Part shown: one piece after another, positions 1-9,393 of the stretch | How positions within the stretch are numbered: position 1 is the first letter of the stretch | Layout: each line of letters starts with the position of its first letter | Assembly (NCBI GenBank): GCA_016927595.1 | Contig: JAFGMI010000032.1 | Span: forward strand, 1-64,000 | DNA length: 64,000 bases | DNA from: Melioribacteraceae bacterium | GTDB lineage: Bacteria > Bacteroidota > Ignavibacteria > Ignavibacteriales > Melioribacteraceae | Reading direction: 5' to 3' | Notes under the pieces: generated by a model | What the model saw: the letters and a program-made list of their open reading frames with translations, nothing else | The model's database searches: none | Told to the model about the DNA's origin: nothing | Position numbers and translations under genes: made by a program

Positions 1-29
1 ATAATTGATTATATTTCATATTTCACACT

Positions 30-88
30 GAGCGGAGCCGAAGTGTGAGCGGAGCCGAAGTGTGAGCGGAGCCGAAGTGTGAGCGGAA
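30..88. repeat. 17-bp tandem repeat, about 3.5 copies
   Basis: The unit GAGCGGAGCCGAAGTGT is repeated head to tail at 30-46, 47-63 and 64-80, followed by a partial copy from 81. It lies in the non-coding stretch just past the 3' end of clpB. The composition is more GC-rich than the surrounding AT-rich spacer. It resembles short intergenic repeats of the type CACTGAGCGGAGTCGAAGTG that I recall from Bacteroidota-like genomes; that link is from memory. No function is visible. Confidence 0.85.
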
Positions 89-148
89 CTTAAACCTGAT
101 GCTATTTCTTACCGGCACCTTTTCTGTATCGTCAGATTTTATACATCA

Positions 149-2767
149 TTACTTCTTACTAAAGTGCAATCTTCCGTCACCTTTTGCATCAACAACTACT
201 GTATCACCGGATGTAAACTGATTCATAAGAATTTCAGTTGACAGTGGATTTATAAGATGTTTTTGTATAGTACGTTTTAATGGTCTTGCGCCGAATGTTA
301 CATCATATCCGACCTGCATCATAAAATCCTTAGCTTCATCGGTAACTTCCAGAAAAATATTCTTTTCAGACAACATTTTACCGACTATCTGGAGTTGTAT
401 TTCTATTATTTTACTCAGTTCGCTTTTAAGCAATGGTTTAAAGAGAACAATTTCATCTATCCTGTTCAGAAATTCGGGACGAATTGTTTGCCGCAGTAAT
501 TCAGATAATTTCCGGCGCAGTTCTCCCATTTCATTGTCAAGTTCACTCTCGGTTATTTTGCTAAGTCTTTCCTGAATCATTTGTGAGCCGAGGTTAGATG
601 TCATTATAATAATAGTATTTTTGAAATCAACGGTTCTGCCCTGGTTATCTGTAAGCCTTCCGTCATCAAGAACCTGCAGCAAAACGTTAAACACATCGTG
701 GTGTGCTTTTTCAATTTCATCAAGCAGTACAACCGAATAAGGTCTTCGGCGTACAGCCTCCGTTAACTGACCTCCCTCTTCGTATCCCACATATCCTGGA
801 GGCGCACCAATTAATCGTGAAACAGAAAACTTTTCCATGTACTCGGACATATCGATTCTGATCATTGCATGCTGATCGTTGAAAAGGAATTCCGCCAGTG
901 CTCGCGCCAGCTCTGTTTTACCCACTCCGGTCGTGCCTATAAATATGAATGAGCCTATTGGGCGGTTGGAGTCCTGCAGTCCCGCACGCGATCTTCTGAT
1001 GGCATTTGCAACTGCGGAAACCGCGTCATCCTGTCCAACCACACGTTTGTGAAGTTCATCCTCAAGCCGGATCAATTTACTACGTTCACTTTCAAGCATT
1101 TTACTTACAGGTATTCCCGTCCATTTTGCCACAACCTCTGCTATATCTTCTGCATCAACTTCCTCCTTCAGCAATTTCCTGTTCTTTTGAATTTTTGCAA
1201 GTTCTTCGCTTTCAGCCTTCAGGTTCCTCTCCAGATCGTTTATTGTACCATATCTCAACTCTGCTACTTTCCCAAGGTTGCCTTCCCGTTCGTACTTATC
1301 AGCCAGTGCTTTAACGTTTTCGATTTCAGTTTTCATGTTGCGAATCGACTGAATTCGTTCTTTCTCCATGTTCCAGTGAGCTTTAAGTTCATCTCTTTCT
1401 TCGATGAGGGAGCTTAATTCTTTTTGAATTTCATCCAGTCTGTCCGCCGATTCTTTATCGTGTTCTCTTTTAAGAGCCTCTTTTTCAATTTCAAGCTGTT
1501 TTACTTTTCTCTCTAGTGCATCAAGGTCTTCGGGCATTGAATTTATTTCTATTCTCAGTTTCGATGCTGATTCATCTATTAAGTCTATTGCTTTATCGGG
1601 TAAGAACCTGTCTGATATATAACGGTTAGATAGCTGAACTGCAGCGACTATAGCGCCGTCAGTAATACGTACGCCATGATGAACCTCGTATCTTTCTTTT
1701 AATCCGCGCAGTATCGAAATTGAATCTTCTTCGCTCGGTTCCATTATTAAAACCGGCTGGAATCGTCTTTCGAGTGCGGCATCTTTTTCAATATGTTTTT
1801 TATACTCATTTAATGTAGTTGCACCGATGGTGTGCAACTCGCCCCTTGCCAAAGCCGGCTTGAGTATATTCGCTGCATCCATCGCGCCGTCGGTTCGACC
1901 GGCTCCTACGAGCTGATGAAGTTCATCAATAAATAATATTATTTCACCATTCGACTGTTGCACTTCTTTTATAACTGCTTTCATTCTTTCTTCGAACTGT
2001 CCTCTGTATTGAGTGCCTGCAACAAGGGCTCCCATATCAAGAGCGACAATTCTTTTTGTTTTTAAATTTTCAGGGACATCTCCGGAAACAATCCTGTGAG
2101 CAATACCTTCGGCAATTGCGGTTTTACCTACTCCCGGCTCGCCGATCAAAACCGGGTTATTTTTTGTTCTTCTTGCAAGAACCTGCAGCACACGTCTTAT
2201 CTCCTCGTCTCTGCCGATTACCGGGTCCAGCTTATTCTGCATCGCAAGATCATTTAGGTCCCGTCCGTATTTTTTCAGAGCCTGATATGTTTCCTCAGGA
2301 CTCTGCGAAGTAATTCTCTGATTGCCGCGGATTTCTTTTAATGCGCTGAGAACAATATCTTTTGTTACACCTTTTTCAACAAGCAGCATTCCTGCTTTAC
2401 CCTGATTTTCCGACAGCGCCAGCAACATATGTTCATTCGATATATATTCATCTTTCAGCTTAGATGCTTCTTTTGCCGCGTTATCCAGAATTTGAGCTGT
2501 GAAATGCGACATCTGCTGACTTCCTATTCCGCTTCCCGTAACTTTCGGTAAATTTTCCAGTAATTCACCCGTCCTGATTTTAAGCTGATCTGCGTTCGCA
2601 CCGGATTTTTGAATTATCGATACTGCTACGTTATCTGAGTCCTGCAGCATTGCTGCCAGAAGATGCTCAGGTTCAACGAGCTGATTATTATAATTCTGTG
2701 CAATTTCAACTGCATTCTGTATCGTTTCCTGTGCTTTAATCGTGAATTTGTTGAAATTAAACGTCAT
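149..2767 (-). CDS. clpB: ATP-dependent disaggregase ClpB (Hsp100)
   Basis: ClpB is a hexameric cytoplasmic AAA+ chaperone that threads aggregated proteins through its pore together with DnaK. The 872-residue length is normal for the family. Visible parts are the N-terminal Clp repeats (about 1-150), the first AAA module with Walker A GEPGVGKT at 209-216 and Walker B (LFIDE), the long charged coiled-coil middle domain (about 410-530), and the second AAA module with Walker A GTTGVGKT at 611-618 and the GYVGYEEGG pore-loop region. The middle domain separates it from ClpA and ClpC. The ATG is preceded by GAGGTGACGA, a good ribosome site. The gene stands alone, divergent from the hydrolase gene at 2963. 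No CIRCE-type or other heat-shock operator was recognised upstream. Confidence 0.97.
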   Translation of the reverse strand: MTFNFNKFTIKAQETIQNAVEIAQNYNNQLVEPEHLLAAMLQDSDNVAVSIIQKSGANADQLKIRTGELLENLPKVTGSGIGSQQMSHFTAQILDNAAKEASKLKDEYISNEHMLLALSENQGKAGMLLVEKGVTKDIVLSALKEIRGNQRITSQSPEETYQALKKYGRDLNDLAMQNKLDPVIGRDEEIRRVLQVLARRTKNNPVLIGEPGVGKTAIAEGIAHRIVSGDVPENLKTKRIVALDMGALVAGTQYRGQFEERMKAVIKEVQQSNGEIILFIDELHQLVGAGRTDGAMDAANILKPALARGELHTIGATTLNEYKKHIEKDAALERRFQPVLIMEPSEEDSISILRGLKERYEVHHGVRITDGAIVAAVQLSNRYISDRFLPDKAIDLIDESASKLRIEINSMPEDLDALERKVKQLEIEKEALKREHDKESADRLDEIQKELSSLIEERDELKAHWNMEKERIQSIRNMKTEIENVKALADKYEREGNLGKVAELRYGTINDLERNLKAESEELAKIQKNRKLLKEEVDAEDIAEVVAKWTGIPVSKMLESERSKLIRLEDELHKRVVGQDDAVSAVANAIRRSRAGLQDSNRPIGSFIFIGTTGVGKTELARALAEFLFNDQHAMIRIDMSEYMEKFSVSRLIGAPPGYVGYEEGGQLTEAVRRRPYSVVLLDEIEKAHHDVFNVLLQVLDDGRLTDNQGRTVDFKNTIIIMTSNLGSQMIQERLSKITESELDNEMGELRRKLSELLRQTIRPEFLNRIDEIVLFKPLLKSELSKIIEIQLQIVGKMLSEKNIFLEVTDEAKDFMMQVGYDVTFGARPLKRTIQKHLINPLSTEILMNQFTSGDTVVVDAKGDGRLHFSKK

Positions 2768-2962
2768 TCGTCACCTCTTCATACTCATTTGAACATTAAC
2801 GGCATTATACAAAAATTAACCGAAATTGGTTTCTTTTTGTAAATATAATCAGGCGAAGGGAAAGAAGGTACATAATAAAAATATGGCTTCATTTTGATTG
2901 TTCTTCATGAAAATTTTATAAATTAGCAACCTGTGTTTACACATTAAATTAGAATAACACGT

Positions 2963-4459
2963 ATGAAAAAACTGATGAGTGGTTTAATTCTTGTAATTCT
3001 CTTTACGAACCTGGTTGCTCAATCAAATTCGCCTAAGTATGAATTAAGAGGAGCATGGATTGCAACAGTGGCTAATATCGACTGGCCGTCGGCTAATACC
3101 CTGACTGTAAATGAACAGTATTTGGAATTAACCAGGATGCTGAACGCTCTTGATAAAGCAGGTATTAACACTGTCTTTTTCCAGATTAGAACCGAGTGCG
3201 ATGCTTTTTACCAATCGGATTTTGAGCCATGGTCGTACTGGCTGACCGGACAACAGGGAAAAGCCCCCGAACCATTTTATGATCCTCTTGAACTTGTAAT
3301 CAATGAAGCCCATTCGCGCGGTATGGAATTTCATGCCTGGTTTAATCCCTACAGAGCAGAAAGAAAAACCGGGCTTTATGAATCGGCTTCTGATCACGTG
3401 GTTAATACTCATCCGGAGTGGATACTCCGGTTTGATGAATACAAAATGCTTGACCCCGGTAATCCGGATGCAAGGAGGCATATTTTAAATGTAATGAAAG
3501 ATGTATTGATAAGGTACGATGTAGACGGTATACATTTCGATGACTATTTTTACCCATATACTCCTAAAATATCGGATGAGGATTCGCTCACATTTGTGAA
3601 TTTCAGCAGGGGATTTGATGATATTGACGCCTGGAGACGAGATAACATAAATCAGCTTATGCGCGAGATTTATGAAGTAATAAATACAGAAAAGCCGCAT
3701 GTTAAATTCGGGATAAGTCCCTTCGGAATTGTGAAAAACGAATATGCCGGAACCAATGGATTTAATTCATACGATGTACTTTACTGCGATCCGCTTACCT
3801 GGCTTGATGAAAAAACAGTCGATTACGTGCTGCCGCAGCTTTACTGGGAACTGGATCATGAGTTAGCGCCCTATAAAAATCTTCTTCCGTGGTGGGCAAG
3901 CGTTACCGAAGAACGTCATCTTTATGTAGGTCATTATTCGAGTAAAATGTTTGCAGAAAACTATAGAGGAAGCTACAATGAAATTGGAAAACAAATAATG
4001 CTTAACAGATCAACTCCGAACGTAAAGGGATCGGTATATTTCAGTGCAAAATCAATTTCACAAAACTGGTCCGGTTTTGCTGATACACTAATTAATAATT
4101 ATTATAAAAACCCTGCTTTACCACCGCTGATGGAATGGAAAGATAATATACCTCCGGAGAAACCGTTGAACCTTTCAATCGATTTATCGGGCGAATATAT
4201 AATAATTGACTGGGATACTCCGGATATATCCGCATTCGGCGAGTATCCGTATTACTATATTATTTACCGTTTCAAAGAAGGAGAGGCAATAGATTTATCG
4301 GCTAACGGCAATATCGTTCATAAAACAATTGACGGTGAAACAATCTTTGTTGAAACCCGGAGTGCCTTAAATAGAGGAAGTTATTTATACATTGTTACTG
4401 CGCTTGACAGACTGCATAATGAAAGTGAGCCTGCAGCAAAGGAGTTTATACTTAAATAA
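2963..4459 (+). CDS. Secreted GH10-like (GHL10/DUF187) glycoside hydrolase
   Basis: A 498-residue exported protein with a signal peptide ending ...LVAQ at residue 20. The family signature ELRGAWIATVANIDWPS is at 27-43, HAWFNPYR at 124-131 and GIHFDDYFYPY at 189-199. These belong to the glycosyl-hydrolase-like 10 TIM-barrel family, whose characterised members act on glycans including peptidoglycan-like or beta-linked polysaccharides. From about residue 390 the sequence looks like a fibronectin type III domain (PPEKPLNLS, YYIIYRF, YIVTALD). It is followed on the same strand, 141 bp later, by the DUF5916 gene; whether they share a transcript is unknown. The substrate cannot be read from sequence. 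Confidence 0.85.
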   Translation: MKKLMSGLILVILFTNLVAQSNSPKYELRGAWIATVANIDWPSANTLTVNEQYLELTRMLNALDKAGINTVFFQIRTECDAFYQSDFEPWSYWLTGQQGKAPEPFYDPLELVINEAHSRGMEFHAWFNPYRAERKTGLYESASDHVVNTHPEWILRFDEYKMLDPGNPDARRHILNVMKDVLIRYDVDGIHFDDYFYPYTPKISDEDSLTFVNFSRGFDDIDAWRRDNINQLMREIYEVINTEKPHVKFGISPFGIVKNEYAGTNGFNSYDVLYCDPLTWLDEKTVDYVLPQLYWELDHELAPYKNLLPWWASVTEERHLYVGHYSSKMFAENYRGSYNEIGKQIMLNRSTPNVKGSVYFSAKSISQNWSGFADTLINNYYKNPALPPLMEWKDNIPPEKPLNLSIDLSGEYIIIDWDTPDISAFGEYPYYYIIYRFKEGEAIDLSANGNIVHKTIDGETIFVETRSALNRGSYLYIVTALDRLHNESEPAAKEFILK

Positions 4460-4600
4460 ACAGTAGTGTTGTTAAGGGCGGTAGAGATATTAAATTGCTA
4501 AATAATTGATCCGTACCCTTCAAAAAAAATCGATCTCAAAGCAACATAATTTAATCTTACGAGTCTAAATATTTGTGATTTGTCAATTCATAGGGAATCA

Positions 4601-7258
4601 ATGAAAAGGATTTTTACGATTATTATTCTGGTTTTTCTTGTTCTGAATCTTAAAGCACATTCTTCCGGGAAAGAGGTTTCGCGGGCAAGAAAAGTAAAAG
4701 CACAAAAACTTATCGAAAAATTTAACTTCGACGGCAAACTAACAGAGTCGGTCTATAATTCTAATCCGGTGGACGGGTTTATTCAAAGAGATCCGGATGA
4801 GGGTAAGCCTGCTACTGAAAAAACAAATGTCTGGGTTTCATACGATGAATCGAATATATATGTGTCTGCCAGATTATATGATTCGGACCCTTCTTCTATT
4901 GATGCAAGCCTGATGCGAAGAGACAATATGGTGCAGTCGGATTGGTTTTTTGTGTACTTAGATCCATACCTTGATAGAAGAACCGGTTATTATTTCGGCG
5001 TGAATCCCGGCGGCTCACTGCTTGACGGTACGCTTTTTAATGACAGCTGGGACGACGATGCATGGGACGGGATCTGGGAGGCAAGAACGAATATTGATGA
5101 GAAAGGCTGGACTGTTGAAATGAGAATCCCCTTTTCTCAGCTTCGCTTTAATGAGTTAGATGAAATGAGATGGGGAATTAATTTTAACAGGGATATCAAA
5201 CGTAAAAATGAAATGACATACTTTGTAATGGTACCAAAAAATGAAAGCGGGTTTGTTTCACATTTCGCCACCCTTGAAGGATTAACAGGACTTAAATCAC
5301 GGCAAAGATTTGAAATGCTGCCATATTTTGTTCAGAAAGCACAGTATCTTGTTCATGACGCCGAAGATCCGTTTTACAAGGGAAGCCAATACAAAACAGC
5401 ACTGGGAGTGGATTTAAAAGTGGGGATCGGCAGCAATCTGAATCTGGACGCAACCATTAATCCGGATTTCGGTCAGGTTGAAGTTGACCCCGCTGTTGTT
5501 AATTTGTCGGCTTTCGAAACATATTTTCAGGAAAAAAGACCTTTCTTTATTGAAGGCTCTAATATACTTCTCTTCGGAAATCTTGGAGTAAATAATAACT
5601 GGGGATTTAACTTCGGAGATCCCACGATGTTTTACTCCCGAAGAATAGGAAGAGCGCCGCAGGGTTCGGTATCGGATTATGATTATGGCGATATACCGCG
5701 TGAAACACGAATAATAGGTGCAGCGAAATTATCGGGCAAGTTAAATGAATCCTGGTCGATCGGTGCTGTGAGCGCTGTTACTGAACGAACATTTGCTTCT
5801 ATTGAATATGAAGATGTGAAATATAATCAGGAAGTTGAGCCGCTTACTCATTATGGCGTACTCAGAACCAGAAGAGAATTTGATGAAGGTAAATCTGCTC
5901 TCGGCTTGATGCTTACTTCAGTGAACAGAGATTTAAGCGATCATAATCTGAGGTCTGCGCTGGTGAAACAGGCATATACATTCGGCATTGATGGGTTTTA
6001 TACTCTCGATGAGGATGAGGAGTATGTGATTAAAGCTTACGCAATCGGTTCCTTTGTTAAAGGATCGAAAGAAGCTATGCAGGTTAAACAGGAACAGCCT
6101 TACAGATATTATCAGAGACCCGATGCAGAAAATTACAGTTATAATCCCGATATGACTTCAATGTCAGGACTTTATTCCAGAGTGATGCTGAATAAACAGA
6201 AAGGTAATTTTTATATTAACACTGCTCTCGGTGTTATTACGCCGGGTTTCGAGTACAACGACCTGGGCTTTCAATGGAACGCGAATAAAATTAACGGACA
6301 CATGGTTCTGGGCTACAGATTTTTTGAACCTTATTCGATCTTCAGAAAAAGCTCGCATTACCTGGCGTATTTCCGTTCACTCGATTTCGATGGTAACACT
6401 ATTTCAAACGGTATAATGACATTCAACAGTTGGGAGTTCAGTAATTATTACGGATTTGGTATCAGAGCCAGTTATAATCCCGACAGGATCAGTAATACAT
6501 TAACAAGGGGCGGTCCCCTGGCTTTAAGCCCCTCTGAATTCTGGATGGGGATCGATTTTCACACCGACGGAAAAGAAAAAATTGTTGGTTATATGGAAGG
6601 TGACTTTTGGACAGCCAGGAACGGGGCATATGGATATGAGTTTGGATTTGATATCGACTGGAAACCCAGTACGCAGCTTAATATAAGCGTGGGTCCGTCT
6701 TACGATAAAACCAACAGTTATTTACAATGGGTCGATGCATTCGATGATCCGCTTGCTGATTATACATTCGGACGAAGATACGTATTTGCCGATATAGACT
6801 ATAAGACTATCTCCGCTAATATACGATTGAACTGGACATTTACTCCGCAACTAAGCCTGCAACTGTTTATTCAACCGTTTTTATCGGTTGGTAATTATTC
6901 GAATTATAAAGAGCTTGCAAAACCGCGAACACTCGAATACAATGAGTATAACAAAGCCGGTGCATATATTTCATATGACGCTGAAAACGAAGAGTATACA
7001 ATTGACCCTGACGATGATGGGGAAGCCGAACCCTTTGTATTCACGAATCCTGATTTTAATTTCAAGTCACTCAGAGGTAATTTTGTTTTAAGATATGAGG
7101 TGATTCCCGGATCGGTATTCTATTTTGTTTGGACGCACGATAAAACAAACTTCGATCATCCGGGCGATATGAGTGTAGGACGGGATTTTAATAATCTTTG
7201 GACTTCAAAACCGGATAACATATTCCTTGTTAAATTCTCATATTGGTTTAACATGTAA
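4601..7258 (+). CDS. DUF5916 outer-membrane-type protein with CBM9-like N-terminal domain
   Basis: I place the start at the ATG at 4601, where a signal peptide begins (MKRIFTIIILVFLVLNLKAH); a TTG 21 bp upstream would add seven unlikely residues. The mature protein is about 860 residues. Its first 200 look like a CBM9-type carbohydrate-binding domain (VWVSYDESNIYVSARLYD, then WTVEMRIPFSQL). The remainder is the DUF5916 domain (FNRDIKRKNE, DATINPDFGQVEVDP, FFIEGS), rich in alternating aromatic residues and ending in an aromatic strand (FSYWFNM) like outer-membrane barrels. Function is unknown for the family; proteins of this kind are common in Bacteroidota and are thought to sit in the outer membrane. 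Confidence 0.85.
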   Translation: MKRIFTIIILVFLVLNLKAHSSGKEVSRARKVKAQKLIEKFNFDGKLTESVYNSNPVDGFIQRDPDEGKPATEKTNVWVSYDESNIYVSARLYDSDPSSIDASLMRRDNMVQSDWFFVYLDPYLDRRTGYYFGVNPGGSLLDGTLFNDSWDDDAWDGIWEARTNIDEKGWTVEMRIPFSQLRFNELDEMRWGINFNRDIKRKNEMTYFVMVPKNESGFVSHFATLEGLTGLKSRQRFEMLPYFVQKAQYLVHDAEDPFYKGSQYKTALGVDLKVGIGSNLNLDATINPDFGQVEVDPAVVNLSAFETYFQEKRPFFIEGSNILLFGNLGVNNNWGFNFGDPTMFYSRRIGRAPQGSVSDYDYGDIPRETRIIGAAKLSGKLNESWSIGAVSAVTERTFASIEYEDVKYNQEVEPLTHYGVLRTRREFDEGKSALGLMLTSVNRDLSDHNLRSALVKQAYTFGIDGFYTLDEDEEYVIKAYAIGSFVKGSKEAMQVKQEQPYRYYQRPDAENYSYNPDMTSMSGLYSRVMLNKQKGNFYINTALGVITPGFEYNDLGFQWNANKINGHMVLGYRFFEPYSIFRKSSHYLAYFRSLDFDGNTISNGIMTFNSWEFSNYYGFGIRASYNPDRISNTLTRGGPLALSPSEFWMGIDFHTDGKEKIVGYMEGDFWTARNGAYGYEFGFDIDWKPSTQLNISVGPSYDKTNSYLQWVDAFDDPLADYTFGRRYVFADIDYKTISANIRLNWTFTPQLSLQLFIQPFLSVGNYSNYKELAKPRTLEYNEYNKAGAYISYDAENEEYTIDPDDDGEAEPFVFTNPDFNFKSLRGNFVLRYEVIPGSVFYFVWTHDKTNFDHPGDMSVGRDFNNLWTSKPDNIFLVKFSYWFNM

Positions 7259-7300
7259 TATGGGTGATTTGAAAAGTGAGTTTAATTTAACAAATGATAA

Positions 7301-8926
7301 TTATGATATTCCTTCATGAAATGATTGATGAACAAACTGGTCGACATAATATTTCGGGTTCAGGTTTTCGCCCGTGGACTTGTAAATTAAATCATTCCAG
7401 GCATAAAGCGCGCCGTAATTAAAGAAGAGATGTTTTAAATAGGCTCCTACTTCCTTAATATCACAGTAAGATGAATCTATATCGCTGTTACCGGCTATAA
7501 CTCTGGTCGTTATATAATTATTGAGCTGCGAGGCAAGCAGCTCACCGAGCATATAATTGTGATAATAAACCGGGTAAAGAGCAATATGTATTTTTGCTGC
7601 CCAGTCCGGTTCATTCCGTCCGTCCGGTTTTTTAATAAATTGATATTTTTCGACCAGCGACCACCATAATGAATTCAAATCCTGATCAGGATTACTGAAT
7701 AATTCTTTTTCAAAACGGTAAATTACCTGAGTCCATCTGCAGAAGACGAGCTGCTCCAGACGGAGCGAATTAAAGATGGATTTTTTTATCTTATCGATTT
7801 CCCCGCTATTGATTCCCAATACAGATTTAATCCAAGCCGGATTTGAAGCCATCCTGCCGAACAACATAGCAATAGCTTCTGTTGTAAGTATGTGTGAATG
7901 TGTCCGAAGCAGCCACGGCAGCTTCCTGTTTATGTACTTATCGTATACAGCATGACCGAATTCATGAAGCATGGTAGCTATCCATTTGTAATTACGCTTC
8001 AGGTTGCAGACCACCCTTATATCACCGGCTCTGTCAATATCCGAACAATATGCATGTTGATATTTGTTCGGTTTTTCGTAAAGATCGCTGTTGTTTATAA
8101 TATCTTCCACGGGCAGATCTATCCCCGCGAAATATTTTGCAGTTATTTCAGCCGGATCGGCTTCCGCAAAAAATTTATCGTAATCTACTGAATAGATCTT
8201 GGGGCCTTGCTGAAAATACTTATCCATGTAATGCCAGGGCATAAGCTCCTCCTGAGTAATTCCATATCTCTCTGAAAGGTAGTTGTCTATTTCAGTTTTT
8301 AAACCCGAAAATTCGTCCCGCGTTAATCTGTCAAGCTCATCGAATATTTCATCAACCTGTTCTGTATTCTGTTCGTTCAGCACCAGGCTCATCTCATGAA
8401 AATTCTTATATCCGTTTTCACGTGCTGCCTCATTACGCAGCTTCACTAATTCGATTACATCTTTTTCAACCTGCTTGCCGACCTGCTTGCTGGCTTCCCA
8501 TGTTTTTTTCAGTACATCTGAATCCAAGGACTCTTCAAGTATTGAATCAATTTGATTGTCCGTTAATTCCTTTCCGTCAACCGAAGCTCTGAACGTGGAA
8601 TAATCAGATTCAATTTTCGTTGAGAGCTTTACAATTCTTTCGTGAAGGTTTTCGTGGTATTGATTAATAGCATAGCTGTTAAACAACAACCCGACCTGTC
8701 TTTTCAGAAATTGATCATTTATGTTTCTTGATTTGAATTCGGATATAAGCTTAAAGTCATCTTTGTCCGAGTATATTTTATTTAGTGCGAGCTGAAGATC
8801 GGCGGCTTCTTTGTAGTCTTCTTCTTTTCCTGAAATTGAAGCATTGAAATAGCTTAAATTTGCTTTTCTGGTTAATTCAGCAACTTTTATCTCGCAGCTA
8901 TTGATAAACAACTGAATGTCTTGCAA
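7301..8926 (-). CDS. M2/M3-type zinc metallopeptidase (peptidyl-dipeptidase-like)
   Basis: A 541-residue, largely helical protein without a signal peptide, so probably cytoplasmic. It has the zincin motif HEFGH at 321-325, and E350 in TTEAIAML, 29 residues after the first His, fits the third zinc ligand of clan MA(E) oligopeptidases (families M2 and M3). Such enzymes release peptides or dipeptides from short peptides. I cannot decide between M2 and M3 by eye; the HSHILTTEAIAMLFGR region looks like the M2 (ACE-like) branch. The start is TTG, with AGGT upstream. It lies 29 bp after the stop of the GroES-like gene, so the two are probably cotranscribed. It is convergent with the DUF5916 gene, with only about 40 bp between them. 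Confidence 0.8.
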   Translation of the reverse strand: MQDIQLFINSCEIKVAELTRKANLSYFNASISGKEEDYKEAADLQLALNKIYSDKDDFKLISEFKSRNINDQFLKRQVGLLFNSYAINQYHENLHERIVKLSTKIESDYSTFRASVDGKELTDNQIDSILEESLDSDVLKKTWEASKQVGKQVEKDVIELVKLRNEAARENGYKNFHEMSLVLNEQNTEQVDEIFDELDRLTRDEFSGLKTEIDNYLSERYGITQEELMPWHYMDKYFQQGPKIYSVDYDKFFAEADPAEITAKYFAGIDLPVEDIINNSDLYEKPNKYQHAYCSDIDRAGDIRVVCNLKRNYKWIATMLHEFGHAVYDKYINRKLPWLLRTHSHILTTEAIAMLFGRMASNPAWIKSVLGINSGEIDKIKKSIFNSLRLEQLVFCRWTQVIYRFEKELFSNPDQDLNSLWWSLVEKYQFIKKPDGRNEPDWAAKIHIALYPVYYHNYMLGELLASQLNNYITTRVIAGNSDIDSSYCDIKEVGAYLKHLFFNYGALYAWNDLIYKSTGENLNPKYYVDQFVHQSFHEGIS

Positions 8927-8955
8927 AATCTTACCTGTATAAAATTTGTTAATTT

Positions 8956-9318
8956 CTATGCGAGCAAATCATCTTCACGAAGGAGCAGAAGAATAGATGC
9001 TTGTGGTACAATTATCAACTTTTCCATTTCCAGTTCGATGTCTATTGCATCTTTTTTAAGAAACAGAGCCAGGTCTCCCACCTTTGCCTGTAGCGGTATA
9101 TATTTTGTGGTTTTATCTTCTTTCCACGGTTCTTCTTCATCTGTAACCGTGGGAAGAGGGTAGCCGGGACCGGTCTTTATAATATAACCGCTTTGTACTT
9201 TTTCCTTTTCAACTACATTCGGAGGCAGATAGAGCCCGCCATGCGACTTATCCGTACTTTTTGTCGGTCGGATTAATACACGGTCGCCAACTATTATTAT
9301 TTTATCTGTATTAACCAG
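8956..9318 (-). CDS. GroES/Cpn10-family protein without a canonical start codon
   Basis: The minus strand encodes about 120 residues of clear GroES fold: KIIIVGDRVLIRP, then GGLYLPPNV, KVQSGYIIKTGPGYPLP and a C-terminal VGDLALFL...KLIIVP. This matches the GroES roof-loop and barrel pattern, with an acidic insertion (TDEEEPWKED) not found in standard GroES. The frame has a TAA at 9322-9324 and no ATG, GTG or TTG before the conserved region. The only start options are CTG (9316-9318), used for these coordinates, or ATT (9319-9321). It could be a rare start, a sequencing error (ATG read as CTG) or decay. No groEL is nearby, so it is probably a GroES-fold paralogue rather than the main co-chaperonin. 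It sits between the asparagine-synthetase-like gene and the zinc peptidase. Confidence 0.8.
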   Translation of the reverse strand: MVNTDKIIIVGDRVLIRPTKSTDKSHGGLYLPPNVVEKEKVQSGYIIKTGPGYPLPTVTDEEEPWKEDKTTKYIPLQAKVGDLALFLKKDAIDIELEMEKLIIVPQASILLLLREDDLLA

Positions 9319-9393
9319 AATTTACCCGCTAAGCAATTATTATACATCGACATTTAAATTTATATGATATCATTCATAATAAAAACACAAAAT

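Noticed and set aside
30-88. Possible start of a CRISPR array
   Set aside because: The copies are directly adjacent with no spacers, and the unit is only 17 bp.
1006-1417. Two frames of about 100 residues opposite clpB
   Set aside because: They are shadows of the conserved clpB frame; similar mirror frames opposite other genes were discarded for the same reason.
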